From Bacillus mojavensis RO-H-1 = KCTC 3706 (GTDB lineage Bacteria; Bacillota; Bacilli; Bacillales; Bacillaceae), in NCBI RefSeq assembly GCF_000245335.1, contig NZ_JH600279.1:806001-870000 (forward strand): a stretch of 64,000 bases of DNA. The letters are read 5' to 3'. A program made the position numbers and the translations under genes. Shown here piece by piece: positions 38,054 through 46,198 of the stretch. The notes beneath the pieces were generated by a model. It worked only from the letters and a program-made list of their open reading frames with translations, searched no databases and was not told where the DNA came from. How positions within the stretch are numbered: the first letter of the stretch is position 1; every line of letters begins with the position of its first letter.

Positions 38054-38692
38054 ATGGCAGGAAAACTAGTCCCTTGTAAAGCTTGCGGTCAAGAAATTGC
38101 AAAAGGTGTAAAAAAATGTCCTAACTGTGGTAAGGATCAGCGTAACTTTTTTATGAGACATAAAATTATTACGTTTATTCTCGCAGTTGTTGTCATCATT
38201 ATTATTGCTAACATTGGCGGCGGAGGCGGTTCAGAAGCCACTTCCAAAACATCAAGCAACAGCAAAGCAGAAACTGAAAAAACATACAATATCGGTGATA
38301 CTGTTAAGACTGAGAAAACTGAAGTGACAGTTACGAAGGTAGAAAAACGAGATTCAGTTGGTAACGAGTTCCTAAACAAAAAGGCGTCTGACGGCGGTAT
38401 TTTAGTTGCTGTACAATACACAGTAAAAAACGTGTCTAAAAAGCCTATAAGCTCTTTTTCAATTCCTACTGTTAAACTTGTAGATTCCACTGATACATCA
38501 TATGATGCTGACATAGATGCATCTTCTAACTATGCGGCAGAAACAAAAATCGATGATTCAAAAATTTTAAGTGATCTAAATCCAAATATTAAAGTAACCA
38601 ATGTTGAAGTATTCGAAGTGGACAAGGATGCTTACTCTAAAGGAACTTGGAAACTTAAATTCAGTAATGATGTTATTGTAAAAATCAAATAG
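38054..38692 (+). CDS. yxkC: Membrane-anchored zinc-ribbon DUF4352 protein YxkC
   Basis: This 212-residue protein has a zinc ribbon with Cys8, Cys11, Cys22 and Cys25, one membrane helix (about 39-54), then a Gly/Ser linker. An extracellular beta-rich DUF4352-type domain starts near 85 (YNIGDTVKTEKTEVTVTKVEK). The ATG at 38054 follows AGGAGGAAAT. The base composition is more AT-rich than that of its neighbours. Function unknown. Confidence 0.85.
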   Translation: MAGKLVPCKACGQEIAKGVKKCPNCGKDQRNFFMRHKIITFILAVVVIIIIANIGGGGGSEATSKTSSNSKAETEKTYNIGDTVKTEKTEVTVTKVEKRDSVGNEFLNKKASDGGILVAVQYTVKNVSKKPISSFSIPTVKLVDSTDTSYDADIDASSNYAAETKIDDSKILSDLNPNIKVTNVEVFEVDKDAYSKGTWKLKFSNDVIVKIK

Positions 38693-38699
38693 TAGCTGA

Positions 38700-38728
38700 A
38701 AAGGGTGCCTGCGAAGGCACCCTTTTTT
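38700..38728 (+). terminator. Terminator of yxkC
   Basis: AAGGGTGCC pairs with GGCACCCTT and a T-run follows. Confidence 0.88.
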
Positions 38729-38731
38729 AGG

Positions 38732-38761
38732 AAAAAGGCCTTCTCTGTTGAGAAGGCCTCC
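38732..38761 (-). terminator. Terminator of galE
   Basis: GAGGCCTTCTC and GAGAAGGCCTT form a stem, and TTTTTCC follows on the minus strand, directly after galE. Confidence 0.85.
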
Positions 38762-38765
38762 ATTC

Positions 38766-39785
38766 TTATTCCTGATTCTTATACCCATTCACATTAGAAG
38801 ACTGCCATCTCCAAGAATCGGCACACATTTCCTCAAGGCCTCTTTTTGCTTCCCAGCCCAGTTCTTGCTTGGCTTTTGCAGGATCTGCGAAGCAGGTGGC
38901 GATGTCTCCAGGACGGCGGTCCGCAAAACGGTATGGAACCTCTTTCCCTGACACTTTTTCAAAGGCTTTGACCATTTCAAGCACACTGTAGCCTGTGCCT
39001 GTTCCGAGGTTGTATGCGTCTGCTCCAGTGGAGTTCAATACTTTTTCAAGCGCTTTGACGTGGCCTTCTGCGAGATCGACGACGTGAATATAATCGCGCA
39101 CGCCTGTCCCGTCTTTTGTCGGATAGTCATTGCCGAATACGCTTAATTGCTCCAGCTTGCCGACGGCTACCTGCGCCACATATGGCATGAGGTTATTTGG
39201 GATGCCATTCGGATCTTCACCGATTCGTCCGCTTGGATGTGCGCCGAACGGATTAAAGTAGCGCAGCAGGGCAACGCTCCACTCATTGTCGGCCGTATGC
39301 AAGTCACGCAATATTTGTTCAAGCATGAGCTTCGTCTGTCCATAAGGATTTGTCGCGCCTAATGGAAAGTCCTCCGTAATCGGTGATGTTTCCGGAACGC
39401 CGTATACTGTCGCAGATGAACTGAACACGATTTTCTTGACGCCGTATTTCTCCATGACCTCACATAAAATAAACGTTCCCGTGAGGTTGTTATGATAATA
39501 TTTGAGCGGAATCGCAACAGATTCACCGACTGCTTTTAATCCCGCAAAATGAATCACAGCTTCAATTTCATTTTCCGCAAAAACCGAATCTACCGCTTCC
39601 CGATCCAATAGATCCGCTTCATAGAACGTTAACTCTTTTCCCGTAATCTCCTTGACGCGATTCAGCGCCTCAGCTGAGCTGTTGGACAGATTATCAAGTA
39701 CGACAATCTCATATCCGCTGTTCAATAACTCCACACATGTGTGACTTCCGATGTATCCGGCGCCGCCTGTAACAAGTATTGCCAT
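38766..39785 (-). CDS. galE: UDP-glucose 4-epimerase GalE
   Basis: GalE interconverts UDP-glucose and UDP-galactose. The 339-residue extended SDR has the NAD motif [10 protein letters not shown] at residues 6-15, the catalytic Ser in SSSATVYG near 123 and YxxxK as YGQTK near 148. It is monocistronic. In B. subtilis it supports galactose detoxification and exopolysaccharide precursor supply. Confidence 0.96.
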   Translation of the reverse strand: MAILVTGGAGYIGSHTCVELLNSGYEIVVLDNLSNSSAEALNRVKEITGKELTFYEADLLDREAVDSVFAENEIEAVIHFAGLKAVGESVAIPLKYYHNNLTGTFILCEVMEKYGVKKIVFSSSATVYGVPETSPITEDFPLGATNPYGQTKLMLEQILRDLHTADNEWSVALLRYFNPFGAHPSGRIGEDPNGIPNNLMPYVAQVAVGKLEQLSVFGNDYPTKDGTGVRDYIHVVDLAEGHVKALEKVLNSTGADAYNLGTGTGYSVLEMVKAFEKVSGKEVPYRFADRRPGDIATCFADPAKAKQELGWEAKRGLEEMCADSWRWQSSNVNGYKNQE

Positions 39786-39899
39786 GATGTAAACCCTCCT
39801 AAAAAATGACCTGCTATTATTATATAGTGTTTAGAACTGGTCTACATCCATTTTCATGAAGTTTAATCGTTTATTAATCGTTTCTTCATATTTTCTGCC

Positions 39900-40406
39900 C
39901 TAAACCCTTGCCAGCAATTCAATAGAGGCTTCAGCGAGAATGCGTTCTTTCATTTCTTGGTAGAGCTGATTCATATAAAAGCCCTGCTGAAGATTCAGTT
40001 CAGCATCCAAAGCATAGACCGTCAGCGTATATGTATGATCCTCGTCAGGCGGCGTCGGCCCGCAATACTGGTGAATCACCTTTGGATTGATGCTTCCCGC
40101 AAGCGCTGAAGCAAAGCTGTTTTGCCCCTGTATCATCAAGTCCTGTCTTTCCTCACTTGCATGTTCAGGAAGCTCTCCGATGTGCGCCGGGATGTTCGCC
40201 GCTATCCAGTGAATCCAGCTGAATCCGCATACGGGAATGGCGTCATGGTCGATGAAAGTCAGTGCGAGCGTCTTTGCACCGAGCGGGACTTCCTCAAAGC
40301 GAATCGGAAAGGATACAAATGGATTCCCGTCTCTCTTATATTTTTCATCTGCATATTTTGAGTATTTGTCATGTAAATATGGATTTGCTTCTACGTATAT
40401 GTTCAT
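39900..40406 (-). CDS. yxkA: PEBP/YbhB-like protein YxkA
   Basis: This 168-residue protein of the phosphatidylethanolamine-binding (Raf-kinase-inhibitor-like) family has FIDHDAIPVCGFSWIHWIAANI near residue 50 and YCGPTPPDEDHTYTLTVYALD near 113, the two ligand-pocket signatures. The ATG at 40406 follows GAGAGGGA; an upstream ATG in the same frame is too close to that box. No signal peptide. It is divergent from yxjO, and function in Bacillus is unknown. Confidence 0.85.
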   Translation of the reverse strand: MNIYVEANPYLHDKYSKYADEKYKRDGNPFVSFPIRFEEVPLGAKTLALTFIDHDAIPVCGFSWIHWIAANIPAHIGELPEHASEERQDLMIQGQNSFASALAGSINPKVIHQYCGPTPPDEDHTYTLTVYALDAELNLQQGFYMNQLYQEMKERILAEASIELLARV

Positions 40407-40532
40407 GTGATTCCCTCTCTCCATTTTTTCGTTCTATAGGTATACTAAACGAATGGAAGTATAATCAGTGATAAGCAAATAAGCATTTTCAATTAACAAT
40501 TTGTTATCAATTAGCAGTGAAGGAGGTATTTC

Positions 40533-41411
40533 ATGGATTTACAATGGCTGCAAACCTTTATTTCCGCAGCGGAATCAGAAAACTTCAGGGAAACGGCTGA
40601 GCGTCTTTATCTCACACAGCCAGCTGTTTCTCAACATATGAGGAAATTGGAAGATGAACTGGACATGCAGCTGTTTTTGCATAGCGGAAGAAGAGTTGTC
40701 CTGACTGACGAAGGCAGGCTGTTTTTGCCTTATGCCAAAGAAATAATCAATGCATACCAAGCCGGAAAGCACAAAGTCAGCCAATGGAAGCAGGGGTACA
40801 GCCGGGCACTTACGCTGGCCGTACACCCCTACATCGCGTCCTATATATTGCCTCGTTTTCTGCCCGCCTATATCCAAAAACATCCGCATGTCGAGCTTTC
40901 AACTCATGTAGCTGAATCTGACGATATCAAACTAGCGGTAGAACACAATGAAGCTGATATTGGTTTGTCGCGAAAAGACCCGAACTCCGGCACTCTTTAT
41001 TATCAGCACATATGCGAAGGTACGCTGTGTCTGGCTGCTCCTTTTCAAGAAAGCAGGCCTGCGGATGCTGCATCTGTCTTCAGCCGCTATCGGCTGCTTA
41101 CGCATGATCATCCGTCATATGGGGATGCCTTTTTGGACCGCATCCATTCACATTACCCGCATATTCAAACGATGGCTGTCGGGCAGACTGATACGGCTGT
41201 TCATATGATAAAAGCGGGAATGGGTGCCTCTTTCCTCCCCACCTACATCATCAAACAGGAAGAGGACGAAAAAAAGCTGATGGCTGTAATTACGCCGCCG
41301 CATCTTGAATTGCCGGCGTCCCAGACATTTATGATGTGGAAAAGAAATAGCGAGGACATTCAGCATTTTCACGCCATGCTGCAGGACTTCATGCAGTCCG
41401 AACAGGTCTAA
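40533..41411 (+). CDS. yxjO: LysR-family regulator YxjO
   Basis: This 292-residue LysR-type regulator has an N-terminal winged helix (ENFRETAERLYLTQPAVSQHMRKLEDEL, residues about 15-44) and a periplasmic-binding-protein-like effector domain. AAGGAGG precedes the ATG. It is divergent from yxkA across 126 bases, so yxkA is its most likely neighbour target. In strain 168 it lies beside yxjN-yxjM-yxjL, which are lost here. Confidence 0.9.
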   Translation: MDLQWLQTFISAAESENFRETAERLYLTQPAVSQHMRKLEDELDMQLFLHSGRRVVLTDEGRLFLPYAKEIINAYQAGKHKVSQWKQGYSRALTLAVHPYIASYILPRFLPAYIQKHPHVELSTHVAESDDIKLAVEHNEADIGLSRKDPNSGTLYYQHICEGTLCLAAPFQESRPADAASVFSRYRLLTHDHPSYGDAFLDRIHSHYPHIQTMAVGQTDTAVHMIKAGMGASFLPTYIIKQEEDEKKLMAVITPPHLELPASQTFMMWKRNSEDIQHFHAMLQDFMQSEQV

Positions 41412-41469
41412 AATCAATCTGCCGGTTGACGTTTTCTTTTATTTTATCGATGTACCGAGAAAGAACTGT

Positions 41470-41957
41470 AAAGCCCGGGAAACTGCCCGCTGCTGCTGTT
41501 AAGTCGAAATGCCGTCCTGCTCAGGCATTGAAGCGGCCAAGGACATCATGTCCACCCTCCCGGATACAAAAATCGTCATTTTAACGACCTTTGACACTGA
41601 AGAATACGTATTTGAAGGCATCCGCGCCGGCGCTGTCGGCTACCTGCTGAAGGACACGCTTCCTGAAGAACTGATAGACGCCATTCGGGCTGCCTCCAGA
41701 GGCGAAGCGATTTTCCGTACAGTCACAGCCGCTAAAATCAGCCTTATACTGAAAATCTGACTGAACCGTTTACCAAAAGAGAACTCGAGGTTCTTCAGCA
41801 AATGGCCTATGGCTTGAGAAATGAAGAGATTGCCGACAAGCTTTTTATCAGCGAAAGCACCGTCAAAACCCACGTGCATCGAATTCTGCAAAAATGCAAT
41901 GCCCAAGACCGGACACAGGCAGTCGTTTTTGCCATTCGAAACGGCATTGTGAAATAG
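41470..41957 (+). pseudogene. yxjL: Remnant of response regulator yxjL
   Basis: A NarL/LuxR-type response regulator is visible in pieces. VEMPSCSGIEAAKDIM (after the phospho-Asp site) to [11 protein letters not shown] is one frame from 41503. Then the frame shifts and [19 protein letters not shown] through the [22 protein letters not shown] to the normal stop at 41957 lies in another. A stop codon (41500) sits where the Asp region should be, and the N-terminal part is absent. The partner kinase (yxjM) and yxjN, next door in strain 168, are missing between yxjO and here. Non-functional. Confidence 0.85.
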
Positions 41958-42006
41958 AAATCTCTCATCTCGGCATGATAGAATAAGACAAAGGAGATGA
42001 TTGGAA

Positions 42007-43239
42007 ATGAAAGAAGACATCATTGAACGGTTTACTACATACGTAAAGGTCGACACGCAGTCAGATGAATCAGTCGACACCTGCCCATCCACACCCGGCC
42101 AATTGACGTTAGGAAACATGCTTGTTGAGGAATTAAAGTCAATCGGCATGGAAGACGTAGCCATTGATGAAAACGGCTATGTCATGGCGACTCTTCCTTC
42201 CAATACTGACAAAGACGTGCCGACAATCGGCTTTCTCGCCCACGTCGATACCGCCACAGATTTTACCGGCAAAAATGTCAATCCGCAAATCGTTGAAAGC
42301 TACGATGGAAAAGACATCACGCTCAATGAAAAGCTTCAGGTCATCCTATCGCCTGATCAATTCCCTGAGCTGTCGGGCTACAAAGGACACACTCTGATCA
42401 CCACAGACGGCACAACCCTTCTTGGCGCTGACAATAAGGCTGGCATCGCTGAAATCATGACTGCCATGGATTATCTCATCAAACACCCTGAAATCAAGCA
42501 CGGCACCATTAGAGTTGCATTTACACCTGATGAAGAAATCGGCAGGGGCCCGCACAAATTTGATGTTGAGCGATTCAATGCCTCCTTTGCCTATACCGTT
42601 GATGGCGGCCCACTCGGTGAGCTTGAATATGAAAGCTTCAATGCTGCCGCGGCGAAAATCACAATTAAAGGCAACAATGTACATCCCGGCACGGCAAAAG
42701 GCAAAATGATCAACTCTGCAAAAATCGCAATGAAGCTGAACAGCATGCTACCGGCAGATGAGGCACCTGAATATACAGAGGGCTACGAAGGCTTCTACCA
42801 CCTGCTGTCCATTCAGGGAGACGTAGAAGAGACCAGGCTCAACTACATTATCAGAGACTTTGACAAAGACATCTTCCAAAACAGAAAAAAAACCATGCAG
42901 CGCATCGTTGAAGAGCTCCAAAACGAATACGGACAAAATCGCATTCAGCTTGATATGAACGATCAATACTACAACATGAGAGAAAAAATTGAGCCTGTCA
43001 TCGAAATCGTCCACATTGCCAAACAAGCAATGGAAAACCTCGGCATCGAACCGAAAATCTCTCCAATCCGCGGCGGCACGGACGGCTCGCAGCTTTCTTA
43101 CATGGGACTCCCGACGCCGAACATCTTTACCGGCGGGGAAAACTTCCATGGCAAATTTGAATACATCTCTGCCGACAACATGGTCAAAGCCGTAAACGTT
43201 ATCGTTGAGATTGCAAAGCTGTTTGAAGAACAGGCGTAA
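42007..43239 (+). CDS. pepT: Peptidase T (tripeptidase) PepT
   Basis: PepT removes the N-terminal residue from tripeptides in the cytoplasm. The 410-residue M20 metallopeptidase shows the di-zinc ligands: HVDTATD near 78, LGADNKAG near 140, TPDEEIGRG near 174 and VDGG near 196. AAGGAG precedes the ATG at 42007, which is preferred to the TTG at 42001. Length matches B. subtilis PepT. Confidence 0.95.
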   Translation: MKEDIIERFTTYVKVDTQSDESVDTCPSTPGQLTLGNMLVEELKSIGMEDVAIDENGYVMATLPSNTDKDVPTIGFLAHVDTATDFTGKNVNPQIVESYDGKDITLNEKLQVILSPDQFPELSGYKGHTLITTDGTTLLGADNKAGIAEIMTAMDYLIKHPEIKHGTIRVAFTPDEEIGRGPHKFDVERFNASFAYTVDGGPLGELEYESFNAAAAKITIKGNNVHPGTAKGKMINSAKIAMKLNSMLPADEAPEYTEGYEGFYHLLSIQGDVEETRLNYIIRDFDKDIFQNRKKTMQRIVEELQNEYGQNRIQLDMNDQYYNMREKIEPVIEIVHIAKQAMENLGIEPKISPIRGGTDGSQLSYMGLPTPNIFTGGENFHGKFEYISADNMVKAVNVIVEIAKLFEEQA

Positions 43240-43245
43240 GCTGAA

Positions 43246-43275
43246 AAACCAGTCCGAAAAAGGACTGGTTTTTTG
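43246..43275 (+). terminator. Terminator of pepT
   Basis: AACCAGTCC pairs with GGACTGGTT, followed by TTTTT. Confidence 0.88.
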
Positions 43276-43283
43276 CGTGAAAA

Positions 43284-43310
43284 TGAAACATTTTAAAAGC
43301 TCTGTCCGTA
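43284..43310 (+). promoter_or_regulatory. ECF (SigW-like) promoter of the cationic peptide gene
   Basis: TGAAAC (43284-43289), a 17-base spacer and CGTA (43307-43310) match the SigW consensus apart from one extra spacer base. It starts eight bases after the pepT terminator and 36 bases before the peptide ATG. Confidence 0.65.
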
Positions 43311-43345
43311 AAACAACTATCAACGGATGAGGAGGAAATGCAAAG

Positions 43346-43471
43346 ATGAAGAATACAATTGCCGCAAAAAGCCTGTTCAAAAAATGGATGATTTCGCGCC
43401 CGCTCAAAATGCAAACAAAACGATCAAACCCATTTAAAAAAATAAGAAGAATGTTCAAACGCTTTTTCTGA
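43346..43471 (+). CDS. 41-residue highly cationic peptide, unknown
   Basis: The frame MKNTIAAKSLFKKWMISRP...KRFF has 41 codons, with nine lysines, five arginines and no acidic residue (net charge about +14). It can form a basic amphipathic helix and lacks a signal peptide. GAGGAGG stands 10 bases before the ATG. An ECF-type promoter is just upstream and a strong terminator lies at 43519-43547, so it forms a complete one-gene unit. I do not recognise the family. It could be a stress peptide, a membrane-active toxin or an RNA/ribosome-binding peptide. Confidence 0.65.
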   Translation: MKNTIAAKSLFKKWMISRPLKMQTKRSNPFKKIRRMFKRFF

Positions 43472-43518
43472 CCCATCCCCGGACTCCCCTCAAATCAGGC
43501 ATCCATTCCAAATTCCCG

Positions 43519-43547
43519 CCCAAATGCTCCGTAATTTGGGTTTTTTG
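43519..43547 (+). terminator. Terminator after the cationic peptide gene
   Basis: CCCAAAT pairs with ATTTGGG over 8 bases, followed by TTTTTT. Confidence 0.85.
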
Positions 43548-43788
43548 TGTTCAATTCCTCAAAATAGGGTATATATCAAACAAAGAAGAACACATTATCC
43601 ATATATAGTTAATTTGAATTACAGAAATTTAGGTTAAAAGTTATATAAAGGAATTCATTTTAACGTCGATAGTAACTATAGAACCAATCAAAAGAAAAAA
43701 CACCAGCTTAATGCAAGACTATTTTCAGGTCATCGACGAAAAGGAATTTTGAGGGACACGCATTTATTTTTATTAGATTTGGAATTTT
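43548..43788. other. AT-rich intergenic stretch
   Basis: Between the peptide terminator and the promoter region of the next small gene I find no supported gene, RNA motif or long repeat. The stretch is more AT-rich than the flanks. Confidence 0.5.
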
Positions 43789-43856
43789 TTGAATACTTTT
43801 AGACGTTTTATCCGTACAATAGAGAATACCAAAACTTTTTTTGGGAGGTATGTAAA

Positions 43857-44027
43857 ATGATCTTATTTATTATCATCGCATTATGTGGCTATCTTCTCTT
43901 TTCGTTCAGCAAAGACAATAGACGAAAACCGCAAAAGACAAGCCCTCTGCCTGCACCCGTTCCTCATCATAACAACCTAATCGACCTTGACGCCATCCGC
44001 CAAAAACGCCGGATGCACCTTTCCTAA
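43857..44027 (+). CDS. 56-residue membrane-anchored small protein, unknown
   Basis: The frame starts MILFIIIALCGYLLFSFS (one membrane helix, residues 1-18). A proline-rich basic linker (KPQKTSPLPAPVPHH) follows, and the end is the basic LDAIRQKRRMHLS. GGGAGG stands 8 bases before the ATG. GAATAC-N16-CGTA at 43791-43816 is a weak ECF-like promoter. A terminator hairpin follows. I do not recognise a family; it resembles the many single-helix stress peptides of Bacillus. Confidence 0.7.
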   Translation: MILFIIIALCGYLLFSFSKDNRRKPQKTSPLPAPVPHHNNLIDLDAIRQKRRMHLS

Positions 44028-44044
44028 GACATACCTTATAAATG

Positions 44045-44074
44045 AAAAGGCTGCATATATGCAGCCTTTTCGTT
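44045..44074 (+). terminator. Terminator of the 56-residue gene
   Basis: A 26-base perfect dyad (AAAAGGCTGCATA and its complement) is followed by TTTTCGTT. Confidence 0.75.
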
Positions 44075-44109
44075 ATTCCTGAAACTAGACTTCAGTAATG
44101 ATCGAATGA

Positions 44110-44551
44110 TTGATGAAACAACGGATCTTTTCGTTTAACACATTTACGGACAGAATGAACAAGAGAAATTCAAGGTGGAGGGCCGTTTGTTTTCATTCGG
44201 AGACTCGTTACACATATCAGACTCCTCTGGAGAAACGCTCGCTTCCATTGAGCAGAAGCTCATGTCTTTTTTGCCCCGTTATGATATTTCTATCGGGGGG
44301 GAAACGATTTGTGCGGTGACGAAGAAATTAAGGTTATTCAAACCGAAATAATAGACGGTGATTGATGGAAGGACAAATTCCAGCTGACGGTCAGCCAGAA
44401 TGTGTGAATGTCTGTCAGCAAAAAGCGGCTCAGCTGGGGTGATACGTATCGCCTGCAGATTGCACATGGGGAAGATGTGCTGATTTGCACAGCCATCGCG
44501 ATTGTGCTGGATATGGTATGGGTTGACGATGAAGATAAGCCAAACTTCTAA
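44110..44551 (+). pseudogene. yxjI: yxjI remnant (LURP-one-like family), frameshifted
   Basis: Pieces of a YxjI/LURP-one protein appear in different frames: MKQRIFSFNTFTDR at the start, then FKVEGRLFSFGDSLHISDSSG to TKKLRLFKPK. Next comes IDGD-stop-WKDKFQLTVSQNV-stop, and finally VSKKRLSWGDTYRLQIAHG to the normal end at 44551. At least two frameshifts and two stops interrupt it. YxjI is a SigW target in B. subtilis. A TGAAAC at 44080 is all that remains of a promoter here, and no ribosome binding site is clear. It lies upstream of yxjH. Confidence 0.85.
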
Positions 44552-44558
44552 AAAACTG

Positions 44559-44586
44559 TTGACAATTCATGCAAAAATAATAATAT
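44559..44586 (+). promoter_or_regulatory. yxjH: SigA promoter of the yxjH S-box RNA
   Basis: TTGACA, a 16-base spacer and TAATAT, about 30 bases before the aptamer. Confidence 0.75.
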
Positions 44587-44612
44587 TAAGATAATTAAAA
44601 ACTCAATATGAA

Positions 44613-44774
44613 GATTTACCTTATCAAGAGAGGTGGAGGGACTGGCCCTATGATACCCGGCAACCGCTGTTTTACACAGAATGGTGCTAAATCCTTAAGA
44701 ACATCGCGTTCTTGCAGATGAGGCAGAGATTTGATCGTTCAAGCTCTTCCTTACACAAAGGAAGAGCTTTTTTC
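44613..44774 (+). ncRNA. SAM-I (S-box) riboswitch of yxjH
   Basis: S-box landmarks are in order: TTATCAAGAGAGGTGGAGGG, ACTGGCCC, ATGATACCCGGCAACC, ATGGTGCTAAATCC, then a P1 closing arm. A terminator (AAGCTCTTCC with GGAAGAGCTT, T6, 44741-44774) follows. SAM binding turns expression off, which fits a methionine synthesis role. Confidence 0.95.
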
Positions 44775-44808
44775 ATGCAGCAAACATTTCAGAAAAGAGG
44801 CGAATGAT

Positions 44809-45942
44809 ATGACTCAACAAGTAAACCTTGCAGCACAGAAATCAGATAAACAGAAGAAAGCTCCTTTCCGCGCTGATCATGTCGGCAGTTTATTACGATC
44901 CGCACCAGTAAAAGAGGCGCGGCAAAATCAAGTGGCCGGCGAGATCACGGCAGAACAGCTTCGCGATATTGAAAATAAAGAAATCACCCGCATTGTCAAA
45001 AAGCAAAAGGAAATCGGCCTAAACGTCATAACCGACGGAGAGTTCCGCCGTTCTTGGTGGCATTACGATTTTCTTGAAGGGCTTGATGGTGTAGAGCCCT
45101 TCATTCCGGCCGAAGGGATTCAATTCCATCATGCGAAAACAAAAGCCCGCAGCATTAAAGTCACAGGAAAACTGGATTTCACAAGCCATCCGGCGCTTGC
45201 CGATTATCAATTTTTACACAGCATTGCCGGAGATGCGACAGCAAAATTGACGATACCAAGTCCGAATATGCTGTTTTTCGGTGAAAAAGCTGATCAAGGC
45301 GTATATCCCGATCAGGAGGAATATTTTCATGACCTGGCCCAGACGTACAAAAAAGCGATTACCGCTTTCTATGATGCGGGCTGCCGCTATCTTCAGCTCG
45401 ATGATACGTCTTGGTCTCTCTTCTTTGAAGAAAAAGGCAGAGAGGTTGTCCGTGCCCTCGGCGGTGATCCGGAAACATTGCCTGCGTTATTTGCCAAAAC
45501 AATTAACGATGCAGTGGCGGACCGTCCTGATGACCTAACGGTTACGATGCACATCTGCCGCGGCAACTTCCGCTCGACTTGGGCCGCATCAGGAGGCTAT
45601 GACGCTGTAGCGGAAACGATTCTTGACGGTTTAAACCTTGATGGCTTGTTCCTGGAATACGATGATGACCGCTCCGGAAACTTTGACCCGCTTCGCTTTG
45701 TCAAACGCAAGGATCTGCAGATTGTCTTGGGCTTGATTACATCCAAATACGGAGAGCTTGAAGATCCAGAGGATGTCAAGCGCCGAATCAATGAAGCTGC
45801 GCGCTTTGTCAGCTTAGATCAGCTTTGCTTGAGCCCGCAGTGCGGTTTCGCTTCTACGGAAGAAGGAAACCTTCTGACTGAGGAGCAGCAGTGGGCGAAG
45901 CTCCGTCATGTGGTCGACATTGCCAATGATGTGTGGAAATAA
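44809..45942 (+). CDS. yxjH: MetE-like cobalamin-independent methionine synthase homologue YxjH
   Basis: This 377-residue protein resembles the C-terminal catalytic half of MetE. The zinc ligands are His and Cys in TMHICRGNF near residue 248 and Cys in LSPQCGFAS near 346. These proteins transfer a methyl group to a thiol and are implicated in methionine synthesis or in recycling from S-methyl compounds. The ATG at 44809 lies after AAGAGG and the riboswitch terminator. It is a close tandem paralogue of yxjG. Confidence 0.9.
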   Translation: MTQQVNLAAQKSDKQKKAPFRADHVGSLLRSAPVKEARQNQVAGEITAEQLRDIENKEITRIVKKQKEIGLNVITDGEFRRSWWHYDFLEGLDGVEPFIPAEGIQFHHAKTKARSIKVTGKLDFTSHPALADYQFLHSIAGDATAKLTIPSPNMLFFGEKADQGVYPDQEEYFHDLAQTYKKAITAFYDAGCRYLQLDDTSWSLFFEEKGREVVRALGGDPETLPALFAKTINDAVADRPDDLTVTMHICRGNFRSTWAASGGYDAVAETILDGLNLDGLFLEYDDDRSGNFDPLRFVKRKDLQIVLGLITSKYGELEDPEDVKRRINEAARFVSLDQLCLSPQCGFASTEEGNLLTEEQQWAKLRHVVDIANDVWK

Positions 45943-46006
45943 TCTATCGTTGACAGAAACGAAAAATGTGTGAATAATAGATACTATCAGAAAATTTCAT
46001 AAAAAG

Positions 46007-46170
46007 GTTTTCCTTATCAAGAGAGGTGGAGGGACTGGCCCTGCGATACCCGGCAACCGCTGTTTTACACAGAATGGTGCTAAATCCTTTAGAGCAGATA
46101 TGTGCTCTTGTAGATAAGGTTGAGATTGTTCACGCAAGCTCTTCCTTATCCAGAGGAAGAGCTTTTTTAT
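46007..46170 (+). ncRNA. SAM-I (S-box) riboswitch of yxjG
   Basis: This is nearly the same sequence as the first S-box (TTATCAAGAGAGGTGGAGGG, ACTGGCCC, GATACCCGGCAACC, GGTGCTAAATCC), with a terminator at 46137-46169. TTGACA at 45950-45955, with a -10 in GAATAATAG, is its probable promoter. Confidence 0.95.
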
Positions 46171-46198
46171 ATTCGAATGGAAAGAAGGAATGAACAAC

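Noticed and set aside
42748-43476. 242-codon minus-strand open frame
   Set aside because: It mirrors pepT and the small peptide gene in another frame; biased composition and no start signals.
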